From NCBI GenBank assembly GCA_029207755.1, contig JARCOQ010000006.1, forward strand, positions 24,200,022 to 24,264,021: a stretch of 64,000 bases of DNA, read 5' to 3'. Positions 49,001 through 60,900 of this stretch are shown one piece after another. The first letter of the stretch is position 1. Every line of letters begins with the position of its first letter. A model generated the notes under the pieces. The model searched no databases and was not told the origin of the DNA. It saw nothing but the letters and a program-made list of their open reading frames with translations. The position numbers and the translations under genes were made by a program. This DNA is from Chamaea fasciata (taxonomy: Eukaryota > Chordata > Aves > Passeriformes > Sylviidae).

Positions 49001-52000
49001 CCTGCCATGAGATGGCTTAAGTAGAAGAATCACACCAGTGTCAAAAGAAGGGAGCATGTTGGCCAGTACACTGAGTTCCAGCTACAGGATAAAAACAGTA
49101 CGAGTTCTGTACATGTTGTATACAGCTGTGTTCCGCAGTTAATCTGCAATGAAAGGAGCGTAAGCTTTTTTCCTCGGTTCTTTTTCCTTCAGGGGCCTTT
49201 ATCTATTTTGGGAATTGCCCTAAGAACATGTATGTAACCACTTATATCAAAATAGGGTAGGTAGACCAAATTTAATGTTCCTGTGAACCAAACAGCTTCA
49301 CAAAATAAATCCCAAAACAGAAGAGAAAGTTGTTCCATGTTTCAAGGACCTGCGAAATGCTTTTCCTTTCAAATGAGTGGTTCAGGCATAGATTGCTTTT
49401 CAGGGATCAGAAAAAGCACCAGAGATTGCTTTTATATACTATTTTCAAGTCACACCTGCTCACCATGAGGCAAGATGTCAGAAAATAATGAAGCAACATT
49501 ATACATATTGAAGTTGCAGGATGAGAAACGGGAATCAGATCAAAGGTCTCTGAAAGATGAAACTTAGAAACAAATGAATTTCTGACACTGAAGAGTGAAT
49601 AGACTACCTTTGAAATTCTTTCTTCAGTTATTGGAGCACACTAATGGGTTTTCTATTTCTTTTTTTTTTTTTTTCCTTCATCTTCCTTTTTTCAAACATC
49701 TCATATGACAGAATTAAGTATTACAAACACTAAATTCAGGAGCGCTACTGCTGTAAATTTTCCACAAAACAAAAAAATATTACACTGGTATCTTACATAC
49801 AGATGTATATACTTAATGTATTTTACTGACCTCAATATATTTTCTGGATCAAACTACAGAAAGATTGCCTTTTGACATATTAGTCTCTGGGAATTTGCAC
49901 TGCAGTGGTGGGTTCCAGTTGTATGTTCCCAGATTTGTTGCCTTTTGGGAAGTGCAGCTCTCTGCAATTTTTACATTTGAACCCCCAAACAGAATTCAAA
50001 CATGGTGTTGCAAACTAGTGTGAGCACTTGCAAAAGAGATTAGTCCAGCCTACTAGGGAGTCAATCAAAATTATCCAGAATATTCTCATGTTGGGTTGCT
50101 GTAGCCCATGTGGTAGGTGCTGTCACCATTAAAGCAGCGAGTTCATTTCTCTGAAATGAGAACCTCTAATTGGCATTGCAGCTGCTGTGCTGACAGGCTG
50201 GCATATACAGTGCAGATGATCACACTCAAGTAACTGAGTAGGCAACTGAGCTGAGGGAAACAGCCCCTGCCCTGACCCAGATCACTGGGCTTGCTGGAGT
50301 CTACATTGACTTCAGGTGAGGGCTGGGGCCAAGTAAGGAGTTCTCACATGTTGAACTCCTGACTTCAGTGTCACCCCAGCACAGAGCATGCTCCATTCAT
50401 TTTCAGCAGAGTGCTTCCAGCTACTCGCTTTAGTAAATCCTGCCCTGCACTGAAAATAACCCTCTCTTCAGTTATTTTTGTTTGTAAATGTCACACAATC
50501 ATAGATGAAACCTTGGAAAGGTGTCTCTTTTTACCCTGCATTAATTCATTGATATTCTACTTATATTTAATGTAAAAGGCAAAATATTTCCCGTGAATCT
50601 CCAGTCAATTAACTTTTCAATGTTCTTAAATAATCCTTTGCCAGAAACATTAATGCTTATAGTAATGAAAATTGCTTCCCAAATCCACAGGGTGTTGAAA
50701 GTCTTTGGAAAATAAGATATAATAAAGACTATTAGAAAAGAAAATATAGATATGAGCTTATTTCTTTACTGAAAAGTCAGGCCTGTGAGTCAAAATGAAT
50801 TTAAATAATTGTTTTTCAATTTTTCACAGACTTGCAAGAAAGACTATTGTTTCCTTTGACATAGTAAAACAATTTTGAGAACAGGCAATCTTATTTGAAA
50901 TGACTGTGTAGGTGTCATGCTTAGCTAATCATGAAATGTCATTTTCAAAAACATTAATGTATTCCTCTTAGAATGGGAGGCAAAGTAATGCACTTCATAA
51001 ACGAGATCAGCATTCATTAAGTCTAGAGAAATACTATTCACTGGCTGCACCAAAATGCTGGTTCCTGTCTTTTAGTAATAAAAGCTGTCATGCTTCCTTC
51101 TACGAAGTGCTTGAAGGCTGAGGACTGATAAGATGAACAAACAATAAAACCCACACATAACCCCTACAAACAAAAAACACTCCTGCAAAGAGAGACAAAA
51201 GCTGAATAGCAGATTATAGAAATTCAAATACAACAATGGAACTGAACCTCCAAGATGGGTCTCACGTTCTAAAAAATTGTTCTTATATTCACATCTTACC
51301 CAAGTCAATGGGATAGGGGGATTTGTAGTACTCCTTGTGGAAGACCCAAGCCTGGAAAGTCACATTGTGATGGTCTTTAATCAGCTCTCAGAATGAATAA
51401 AATATATTCCGAACCTGTTGTGTAAATCTAATAAACAGTACAGCTCTTTCTATTGCATGATGAAGCTCATTCTAAAGCTTTTAAGGAGTTACTGTCAGAT
51501 CAAAAGAAAATTATGTTCCCCACAACTGAGATATACATCCCCAGACAATATGAACACTTTTATTTTGGATTTTAAGCAATTCTGCCTTTTTTTTTAACTT
51601 TTTGCAAAGTTCTCTCTTTAAAAGTTTAATGTGCAAATTTTCACCATCATTTAAGGATTAGTGAAAGTGCAATCCTGTAACACAAAAGCTAAAACCTTTT
51701 GGACTTTACTTAGTTTACTTTCTGAAGCAGTTATTTATGTGACAATGTTGATTTTTCAATAAGTCATGTATGAACTTGTCAAAAAAAACCCCTGTTTCCA
51801 CTTTCCAGTAGTACAGTTAGTTTTTTTGACACACATATTGATGACAGACTGAGCAAATAAACTATCTGGAAAAATTTTAGATGGTTGAAAAATAAGGAAA
51901 TTATTCCAGACCAGTAAACTGCTTCATGTAGCCTTTTCATAAACCAAGAGCTGACAAAGAACACATTAATTTTGTTGGGCTTGTTTCATATCCATTTTCT

Positions 52001-54423
52001 TCTCTTTGTACTTTTGTACCATAAATCACAATGTCAAAGCCTGTTACATTTTACTGCTTTTAACTTTTAGGCTGAGATAATAAGCAAATATATTTTTCTT
52101 GGAATGATAGGCACATAATATTTTCTGATGGAAAACAACAAACAACTATGGAGAAACTAACAGTAAAGATGGGGCAAAATTTATTTTTCTTGTTGTCTGG
52201 CAATGTTATTTGTAATGACATGCTTTTGCTAATGCCCAGCACGCAAAGTATACTCACTCAGGCAAAAAAATAGGAGAATGTATTTAAAACTTTTCCAATG
52301 TACAACCTTCTTTGTTAACATTTTAGAATTTTGCCTACAATACCTTTTTAATACATGAAAAGGGTATTTCATTCAACATTCTAACTCTTGATTATTTTCC
52401 CATTACTTAGAGAAACTGGGCAAAGTAACTTGATTATAATGGAATAAAGACAGATTTTTCAATCAATTAATCCTTAATAATCATGCATAAAATTCTAGAG
52501 ATACTGAGAAATGCAGTTTTAATTGGTGGCGGTTTGGGACTAATATTGCCTTTTATTATATATACCTGCACAGCTTATTCAAAATTAATCCCAGTCTGTT
52601 CTCAATTGTTACTGTTTCATTTCTTTAACACTTCAGTATTTATAATCACAGTGGTGGAAACAGAACACAGTTTGGTGTGACTCAATTGAGCTATCAGTTT
52701 TCTAACTAAATAATTTGTCTTTTCCCTGCAGCCTGGATCTTCTCCCCAGGGCCTCAATTTTAGAATAATCATACTTTCTTTTTTTAAGACATGGCATTTT
52801 ATTTCAGTGTTAGCTATAAAATGAAAGGCAAACCCCATTTGCACAGAAGTATGCCTATCACTTATAAAGTCCTTACCTTTAAGCTATTAAGTATGGAAAA
52901 GGTGGATATTCTGAAGTAACAGGCCCTAGTTCTATTGACACAGAACTCTACTAATATGACTGAAAGTTAATGTGGTTTTTGTTTGCTCACATGATTTTCC
53001 ATTAGGACAATGTTAGTGTCCATTTTGTATTTTCTCCTTGTTAATTTGGAACCATGAGATTTCTGGTCAGAAATTAGATAAAAGGACTTTATCTATCTCT
53101 GGTATGCAGATTTCTTGGGAAAGCATTGTTCTTTCAGTTCATTGTTTGAATATTAAATCAACTTTCGTTACTACGACTCTGTCTAAATTGTTGGATAAAT
53201 TCAGCTCAATGCTGTTTGTCATATTTTGGGTCATGCCTGAATTATTCAGTGATGTCGTGGGTATGCTCACCCATGAAAGATAGGGTTAGTTAGTCCAAGT
53301 GAAAACAAACTCTTCATTGACAGTCACTAGCATTTGAGGAGACTAATGGATCTCACTGTCTCACTCTGATTTTTTGCTAACAAGAATTGAGTGATCAGTT
53401 AAAAAGGCAACCATTGCATATAAACAACTCTGAGACATTGGCAGGATCAATACATATCACCACTAGTCAGCCTGTATATCATCACAGTGTCTGCAACCTG
53501 CCATTTTCATTTATTCTTTACATGTTTTTTTATATACAGAACACAGAAATGTTGAGGATTTAATAAAGGTATATTGGAGATGTTTTAAATTCACCCTTTT
53601 ACTTTTTTCTATCTAAATTATTATTTTGTTTCTGGTAAATTCACTTGGGTATCTATGCAGAGCTGTTCTTCTGTACACTGTATATTGTTTTGAACCAGCA
53701 GTATTCAAGGCAAGTCTCTCTTAATTTTAACATGCTTGTTAGTCTAAAAATGTTCTCTTGCCTACTGTTTATGTTTGTTCTCTTGCTTACTTTTCGAAGA
53801 TGCTTGTACTTCCTGAGAGAAATCTACCTGGGGCAAGCAGCCATGCTGCTATTCATTTTCACCCCCTGCTTACATTTCTGTAAGAAGCTGGCACTACCAG
53901 TGTATGTGTTGAGTCATTTATCTCAGCATTGGAGGATGTAGCAAGTGGACTTGTTCCCGTCTCTTGAAGGAGAATACTTGCATTTGAAACATCAATCCCA
54001 ATGGTGAGCTGAGAAAATTAGAATGGATAAGTGTAATTATCACTGGTGATATTCCATACAATCATTAATAAAGAGATATGCTAAAGGTTGCTTCATTTAA
54101 ACCCATCTTGAAAACATTTCTGTAAGAATCTTGTCCAACAGATCCCTTGCTTTTTATATAAAGCATAAAAATAATTGCAATAAACATGTATGTGCTTGGA
54201 ATGAGACTAAAGACAGAGAGGTAAGAAACACCCTCTCTGCTACTTTTGCACGACTTCTGCCAAAGAGCTCAAACAAAACCAGTTTCCAAAAGGATAAATG
54301 CAGCGCACAAATTTTAAAAGTAATTTTCTCTTGCTGTGCTACAAAGTCTTTGAAAACTTGCAAGTGATCCCCTGTCTGATTTATCATTTTATTGTATGTA
54401 TATTAAGGGATGTCTCTTTCAAG

Positions 54424-54425
<2 letters not shown>
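46043..54425. other. Noncoding sequence, nothing firmly recognised
   Basis: About 8.4 kb of AT-rich DNA. A tatt microsatellite (47169-47188) and a T run (49660-49676) occur. A segment at 50296-50330 (ctacattgacttcaggtgag and ggctggggcc) vaguely recalls a dispersed amniote repeat motif. A 98-codon hydrophobic frame at 53645-53941 has no recognisable domain or convincing gene context. Confidence 0.5.

Positions 54426-54465
<40 letters not shown>
54426..54465 (+). repeat. Uninterrupted poly-A run of 40
   Basis: Forty consecutive A residues with no interruption. It could be the tail of a retroposed sequence, but nothing upstream is recognised and no flanking duplication was seen. The frames that run through it are artefacts. 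Length in the assembly may be unreliable. Confidence 0.95.
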
Positions 54466-54471
<6 letters not shown>

Positions 54472-54828
54472 ATTTTCCTGTTTGCAGTAATGGAATACAC
54501 AAACCTAAACTTAGCCAGAAAAACTTTTGCAGCGAAGACTTTTTCTTGTGGAGCAATATAATGCCCCTTACAAACAAGAAAAATGCATGAGCACAGCTGA
54601 ATCTACATAAATTTTACATTAAAATAAGTCCTTGTGAAAATGTTGTTATGCTAATTGCCTGGCTCAGTATGATATCATGTCAAAATGTAATCATCGAAAT
54701 TCATCTCTAGATCCAAATGTGTCACCAGCTGCATATATCAGCAATTGTTACATGAGCCATTCATTTGGCCCAGTATGTAATTTATCTAGTATTTATGTGA
54801 TCTATATAAAACTAATTTCTTCCCAGGT

Positions 54829-55035
54829 TGGGACACTGCTGCAAATTTGATTAATGCTTTTGTCATTTCACATATTGATTATTGTAATTCACTACTTATT
54901 GGTTCCCTCATTGCATGTTCCACAGGCTTCAGCTTATGTAAAATGCTGCTGCACATATCCAAGTCAAATTATACAAGTTTAATATCATCACTCTGATTTT
55001 AAAGAAACCTTGCTGCCTCACTGCTCATCCCTGGA
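54829..55035 (+). mobile_element. Ancient L2-like LINE remnant
   Basis: A plus-strand frame from 54832 reads DTAANLINAFVISHIDYCN and continues SLL. This is the signature of the L2-clade reverse-transcriptase C-terminal region (family form HAFVTSRLDYCNSLL). After a frameshift near 54930 the next frame reads LQLM, stop, NAAA, corresponding to family LQLVQNAAAR. It goes on to NIITLILKKPCCLTAHPW, corresponding to DHITPVLKSLHWLPV. Three conserved blocks in the correct order and spacing make the match convincing despite frameshifts and a stop. L2 has been inactive in birds for a very long time, so this is an old fossil. CR1-clade relatives are the alternative. Confidence 0.7.
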
Positions 55036-55171
55036 ATAAGTACAGTGTCCACAACTGTCAGTGTAATGTGTATTCTTTCTGAACATTTGCTGACATTGTG
55101 GAGAACGACCTTCCTCTTTTGTCACACATTAGTTTCCTGCTTGATAACTCACAGGGAGCTTGCTGACAGCA

Positions 55172-55226
55172 CTCAGGCATTAGACAAAACCATGACTGGT
55201 TTCTTTCTGAAACTCTAATGCCTGAG
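55172..55226. repeat. 12-bp inverted repeat at the SINE 3' border
   Basis: ctcaggcattag (55172-55183) and ctaatgcctgag (55215-55226) are exact reverse complements separated by 31 bases. The right arm lies at the 3' end of the SINE and the left arm just outside it. Confidence 0.9.
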
Positions 55227-55340
55227 TTGGAAGACCCACAGTGACCATTGAGTCCAACTCTTAAGTGAATGGCCCATGGTGGGGACCAAACCTACCACCC
55301 TGGTGTTAGCACCATGCTTTGACTAAGAGCTCATCTCAGG
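55205..55340 (-). mobile_element. tRNA-Ile-derived SINE with CR1-like tail (TguSINE1 type)
   Basis: Read on the minus strand, 55340-55270 matches tRNA-Ile(AAU). It has a damaged A-box (gagctcttagtc), then agcatggtgctaa, then accagggtggtaggtttgg covering the B-box GGTTTGGTCC (tRNA GGTTCGATCC), then ccatgggcca at the acceptor end. A short linker is followed by a CR1-type 3' tail (55260-55224) with gagttggactcaatgg and gtgggtcttccaactc. The tail carries the 8-bp complementary ends gagttgga and tccaactc that form the stem typical of CR1 3' ends. The composite is as I recall the passerine TguSINE1 family, whose mobilisation depends on CR1. It is diverged and not a functional tRNA gene. Confidence 0.87.
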
Positions 55341-57578
55341 GTCACTCATCTACTTTTCTTTCTTATTGCTTGGTTTTGTCATCAACTTTAACCATGCTCT
55401 CTGAAATACTCTTTTTCCAGGGAAAAGGAGATCTATAAATAAGATTGATCATAGTTATTGTGAGTTGTTCATTAAATATAACTGGTCCTACTTAACTTTT
55501 TGGAGTCATAATCTCCTCCAAATCTGTTTCCCCTGTTCAATGATATATTTGAGTCTCTGAAAGGTGTTCTAAATCTGGAAACAAAGCCAACCAACACATT
55601 TTAAAGGAATTCAGGAAATAAATCTATTTAAATATTCAGAGTTTTCAAAAACTAGATTTTATTTTAAGGTTCACATTTTCATGGAGAAAGAAATGCCCAG
55701 CTTATCTTTTCTATTTGGTGCAATTGAAAGAATATGTAAATAGGTAAGCAGACAGTGAACAAAAAAAAGTGCAATCTGTTTCAAGAGTTCTTGAAAGAAC
55801 AGTGTTTCCCTTGTCTAAAGAGAGTTGTCTTTCAATACAGGTAGAATATATATACTTTCAATAATGGGCACAGTTTAGGAAAGGCAGGTTTTTAATAAAA
55901 TATCTTTTGTAAAATCTCCACACTGTATATTTATGTTATGTGGCATTATGTAGAACTTACAGAAATGGTAAACACAAGGAAAAATAGAATATGGCAAACA
56001 TACAGCATATCTTACTGTTCTACATAGCTCACACAAGGGGTTACAGAAAAAAGAGATTCTTGGGCATAAGTAATTATTTAGACACTGATACAATGATTGA
56101 ATGTCATTTTATGCCATTAGCATATTTTTGATTTAACTAAGTAATAATGATCAAATGAGGGCAAATTCTGATGATGAGCAATTAAAAAGAAAACATGATG
56201 GCCTCAGGTTCAGCTGCTGCTAATTCTTAAATTATGTCTGATCCAAATCTGGTTTCATTATTTGAAGTTGAAGTCCATTTTCTTCCCCTATTTTAGTGTG
56301 ATTGACAACAGTGAAGATTAAAACGTCCTTTTTTTGTCCAGAGACTTATTTTTAGATGACCACACAACAGTGAGACTCAAGACCAGAAGCAGGCTGGTAC
56401 AAACATCTCAGAGGTTGCCCAGGAGATGATGTTCTGTAATTAATATGGGACCAGTTTTGGAGCATGTCCTTGTAGTATATTTTATGGGGTAGACATCAGT
56501 TGCCTTACCCCTGCTGTGCAAAAAGAGGGTGTTGCTGTGGATTTAAAACCAGCCCTGATATCAAGCTCATTCTCCTGAGGACAAGTTTGAAAAGAAATTC
56601 TCAGCTATAAACAAGATTTTAATTCAGGATGAAAAACCTAGTTAGATCACGCTCTCAGCTGAAAGAAACTGAGGCTGAATTTTACTTGAACATTCACCTC
56701 TCAGGTTTTTTAACCTGCTTCTATCCTCATAGTCAATATTCATTTTGAAGGCATTTACAGCAATTAGAGCAAATATGTTTTAAGCACTAGATTGAATTCT
56801 AGACTGAATTTGCAGGCAATTCCTTACTGCAATGCAACAGAGAAAAAGAAACTGATAAAAAGAACAAGAATCTTTTCTTTCTGCAGACAAAAGAAAAGAA
56901 TATCAGGTGAAACAAAATATTTATCTAGTATGTGGAGAGTTTATCCCATTTTTCTTGATTTTCTATGTAGTCTTGTTTAGACTGTAAAAAATGGTAAATT
57001 TAGCAGATTAACTTTTGCAATTGAATGACTAGAGAGTTCCTGCTGGGACTGTTCCAGATCTCTTTCTGCCCAGTTGCTGTAGTTCCTTTGGACTATTTTT
57101 GTCAGCATAACAAAGAAACAGCAATATAGACATATATTTTAGGTAGGTGAAATGGGCAAAAATTATATATGTTATTCAGTTATTATCGTATATTTAAATG
57201 TACTCAAATACAGCACTGAAGCTAGGAAACATCTGCTATTTTATCTGTGGAAGAGTACATAGACCGCTAAAAATATAGGCAAAAGCAAAATGCATTTCAA
57301 TAGTAATAGTTTAATAGTACTGTTTTTCTTCAAGATCAACAGAAGGACTCAATATCCTGCAGCAAATTCTATCACATATGATGAAAAAGTAGAGACATTA
57401 TGTTGCACAGTAAGCAAAGATGAGATGATCAGAGGGTGAGGTTACCTTGGCAGTCCCAGCAGGGTAAGAGCCAACATGGTCTTTCCATATCATCAGAGGT
57501 GTAAATCAAAATTTTTGGCAGATTCACACAGGAAGTAGAGTAACAGAGTTATAAAGAAGATGATAAGAAAATGAAAGA
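55341..57578. other. Noncoding sequence, nothing recognised
   Basis: AT-rich; no recognisable frame or known repeat was noted. Confidence 0.55.
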
Positions 57579-57920
57579 GATGTTCCATACCCTATGGAAT
57601 ATGCCCATAAGCATCATGTTCAGCACATAGAGCTTAGGGAAGACAGTGGAATGTGGGGATGTTTGACATGATGGTGTTCGTTCTCCCAAGTAATTGTCAG
57701 GCATGCTAGAGCCCAGCTTTCTTGGGGAAGGCTGAACATATGCCTGGCCATGGGAAGAGGTGAATGGATTCCTTGGTTTGCTTTGCTTGCATGTGCAGGT
57801 TTTGCTTTACCTACAGACTGTCTTTATATCAATCCACAAGTTTTATCATGCTTACCTTTCCCATTCTCTCTCCCATATATATGTGGTGGGGAGTGAGCAA
57901 GCAGCTGTGTGGGTCTTAAA
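57579..57920 (+). mobile_element. ERVL-type LTR, 5'-truncated, plus strand
   Basis: This is the opposite-strand relative of the LTR at 3344-3925. In sense order it has gatgttccataccctatgg and gcatcatgttcagc. Next come atgatggtgttcg, ctcccaagtaa and ggggaaggctgaacatatgcctg. It then has ccatgggaagaggtgaatgg, attccttggtttgctttgcttgc, tttgctttacc, gactgtctttatatcaatcc, cccattctctctccc and ggtggggagtgagcaagcagc. The reverse complement of several of these blocks can be found at 3344-3660. The TATA position reads cacatagag, so the promoter is lost. The distal U3 is not recognisable upstream of 57579 and the 3' boundary is blurred after about 57912. Confidence 0.83.
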
Positions 57921-60900
57921 CCCACCAACTTAACCCCAGCTTAACTGCAACTACTTTCAGAAGATCTGTCCCTGTGGGTGAAGAGGGCTTGATGAGATTC
58001 ATATTCCTAGAAATGTATCAGGAAACTCTTAGTAGAACATTATGATTGCAATAATGGGGGAGCACTCAATAATACATCATGTTCTTACTGCAAAAATTTT
58101 TTTCTGGTTGTATGAAACTTCATGTTGCCATCTTGAAACGTTTCCAAAAAATTCTGCAAAATGAAACCTTTCAAAATTAATTTCAGACTAAAAGTTCAAA
58201 AGATTGTTTCAACTTGATAGTAACAAAAAATGCTTACTGGCCAAATGTTCTTTTAGTAATTTTATTCTCCAAGAAAAATTAAATTTCTGTTTTTATGCAA
58301 AACTAGATGCTTAAATCATAGGAAATTGAAAGAGAAATTCTTACCTATCTCAATTTAAACTAATGTTCTTCTTAGGATGAATTCTGATGAAATGTGTGCC
58401 TTGCAGAAATCTTAAAGGTCTGTCCTTAAAAGTATGGGAACCAAAATGTGTTCTGACAGGATTCATAGGTATGCATATTCACTGGAAACAGTAAATTAAA
58501 TTCTAGTTAGCTCTAACTCCATCCTGATATTACTTAGGGGGTAAAAAGGCAGGATGTGAAACATGAAGGCTAAAATCTGTATGAGAAAATAAAAGCTCTG
58601 CCTACTTTTTTTCGCATTGTTTTCTGATAGTTTGGTTTTTGTGGAGTTTGTTTTGGCTTTTTTTTTAATAATCTTCAATGCTGGGAAAACATTACTAATG
58701 AAAAATATGTAAATGTATAGCACATGTTCAGGAAACTCAAATTCATCTAAACAATCAAAAGACTATAAAGAACATACTTTATTTTTGCAGAAAATTACAA
58801 CTCTTAGAAGTGATGATCTGAATTATTGTAAATCTTAGAAGTAGAAGCTATATGACTGTAACTTGGCTGTGTTCAGATAATTCAGTTAGATATAAACTCA
58901 GATTTACAAACTGGCATATGCTATTTGCTTAAACAGCGTGTGTGAAAATAGTGCCTGAAAAATCTGTCTATACTGTAGCTTAAAACCAGCAACCAGCAAT
59001 ACTTAACCAATCCCAGATACGTTCTTAATTGTTCTTACATACTTTTTTCATAATTATTCCTGAATTTTAATGGACTAATAAGTTTCGCTCAAGAGAATAT
59101 TTCCAGCAGTAAAAATGAACCAAGACAAAATGTGCAGACTTTGATCTAAAGGTGAACTGTCAAAAAAGCAAGGACATTGAAGGTTTTGCCTGTCCATACT
59201 AGAAACAGTATTGTTGGAAAATTCAGTAATAATTGGATAACATTTCATGTTTATACAAGTAAAATTCTGTGCCATTTTATAAGCACGTGGTGCACTGTGA
59301 TTTATTGGGTGCAAAGCATGAAATTCATTGCTCGAAATCAGAAGTACAAAAATGCTGAAGAGGAAGATGGATAACAGTTAGTAATAGATTGTGCCAGTCA
59401 CAGCAACTAACACAAAAGAAACATGATCATATCAAAGGTCAAATCTTTATACACACCCAAATGAGTGTATTCCACTGGTGGATATACTCCACATGGATAT
59501 ATTCTGTATCACAATAACCATTAACATCAGTTAGATCACTTAGATTGCCTTGGCTGAAAGAATGATGACTTGTGATAGAAATCCATTAACCAAAGTGTCA
59601 CAGATTTTCATACTTTGCTCTCTCCAGGCAGCCTACTGCTACACCCAGGTGATTAAGCCCTGTGGTTTTATAGATAGATCCTTGCAAGTCACTGTACAGC
59701 TTTGAAAAGCATGAAATAAGTCAAGAAAAGCATGAAAGGAGTCAAGAAAAGCAAGCAGCAGTGCAGGAAATCTTCTCAGAAGCCAACAAACACACAAATC
59801 TCAAAAACAGCAGGCAGCAAAATTATGCACAGGATCTAGCCATAGAAGTGCTGGCTGTAGAGCATAAAGGCCACAGCTAAATGAAGACAACTAATGTATG
59901 AAATGTGTGGTTCTCTGGAAGGCTGTGAAGAAATGGTTTCTCTAATCTGTGGAGGCAAGTAGCCATGGAAAGAGGAGTCAGAAATAATTTTAATTCAGGT
60001 TCTACCACTTCTGAAGCAGAATTTAACTGTCTTTTCCTTTGGAAGTTTTGGGATGGAGGGAAAGTGCAGGCACAGATACTTCAGCACAGTCAGTATTAGG
60101 GTGACATCAGCACAAATACAGTTGAATTAAGCAGGAGTTGGTAAACTTTAGTATTGGAGATATAGTCAAAACCCTTGTTATAATGCCCATTAAACTAACA
60201 CACTGCATATCACAGCTGGTTTGTTTAGACCCTAGAAGGGTCATCAAAAAGGTCATGAGTTTGGAATGACTCATTAATGCATTTGGTAGAGCCCTTTTTA
60301 TTTACAAGCAAAAATTACGAGAGAGCCTCTACCAGCAGGTAGCAGATTCAACTCAAGGTTCTCCCAGCAAACCAAGGGTATATGAGTGTAAATGGAGTGT
60401 GACAGTGCAGCTCATAGCTGTTCAGCAGAACACAAAGTCTCAATGTCCAAGTCAGCTGCTTCTTGGTGGAAACACAGCAGCTAAAAAAGGACATAATTTG
60501 AGTCCATGACCCCAGCAGTCACTACATTGGGCACCCTTCATATTTGTCCAGGAAATGTTGAGGTTCTGACTATTTCACGTTACAGCCTTTCTCTATAATA
60601 GCTCCTTCACACAGAAAGACTAATATTTTGGGATTTTAGTAGCTCTGTAACTAGCCAAATAGTTATCTTTCCAGTAGCAAAGTTCAAAATAAGCTCAAAA
60701 GCCAGACTTCATTCTGTTACCTCTCTCTATGTCCTGTACTACTGCAGTTCCACCTTCTCTCTGGAGGATCTGGAGGATCCAGCTTGTCATATTTTAAGTG
60801 TAATGAAGAGGACTGAAAAAAAACATGCAATGTTGCTCTCTGAATTACTTTTGACAGTCCTTTTATTTCTTAGAACTCACTTCTGTCTGCAAAATGAGGG

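Noticed and set aside
50296..50330. Motif resembling a dispersed amniote repeat (cattgacttcaggtgag followed by ggctggggcc)
   Set aside because: Only about 30 bases are suggestive and I cannot place the flanks in any family.
53645..53941. 98-codon hydrophobic frame resembling a small membrane protein
   Set aside because: Hydrophobicity is expected from T-rich DNA. No family match is recognised, and there is no exon structure or supporting context.
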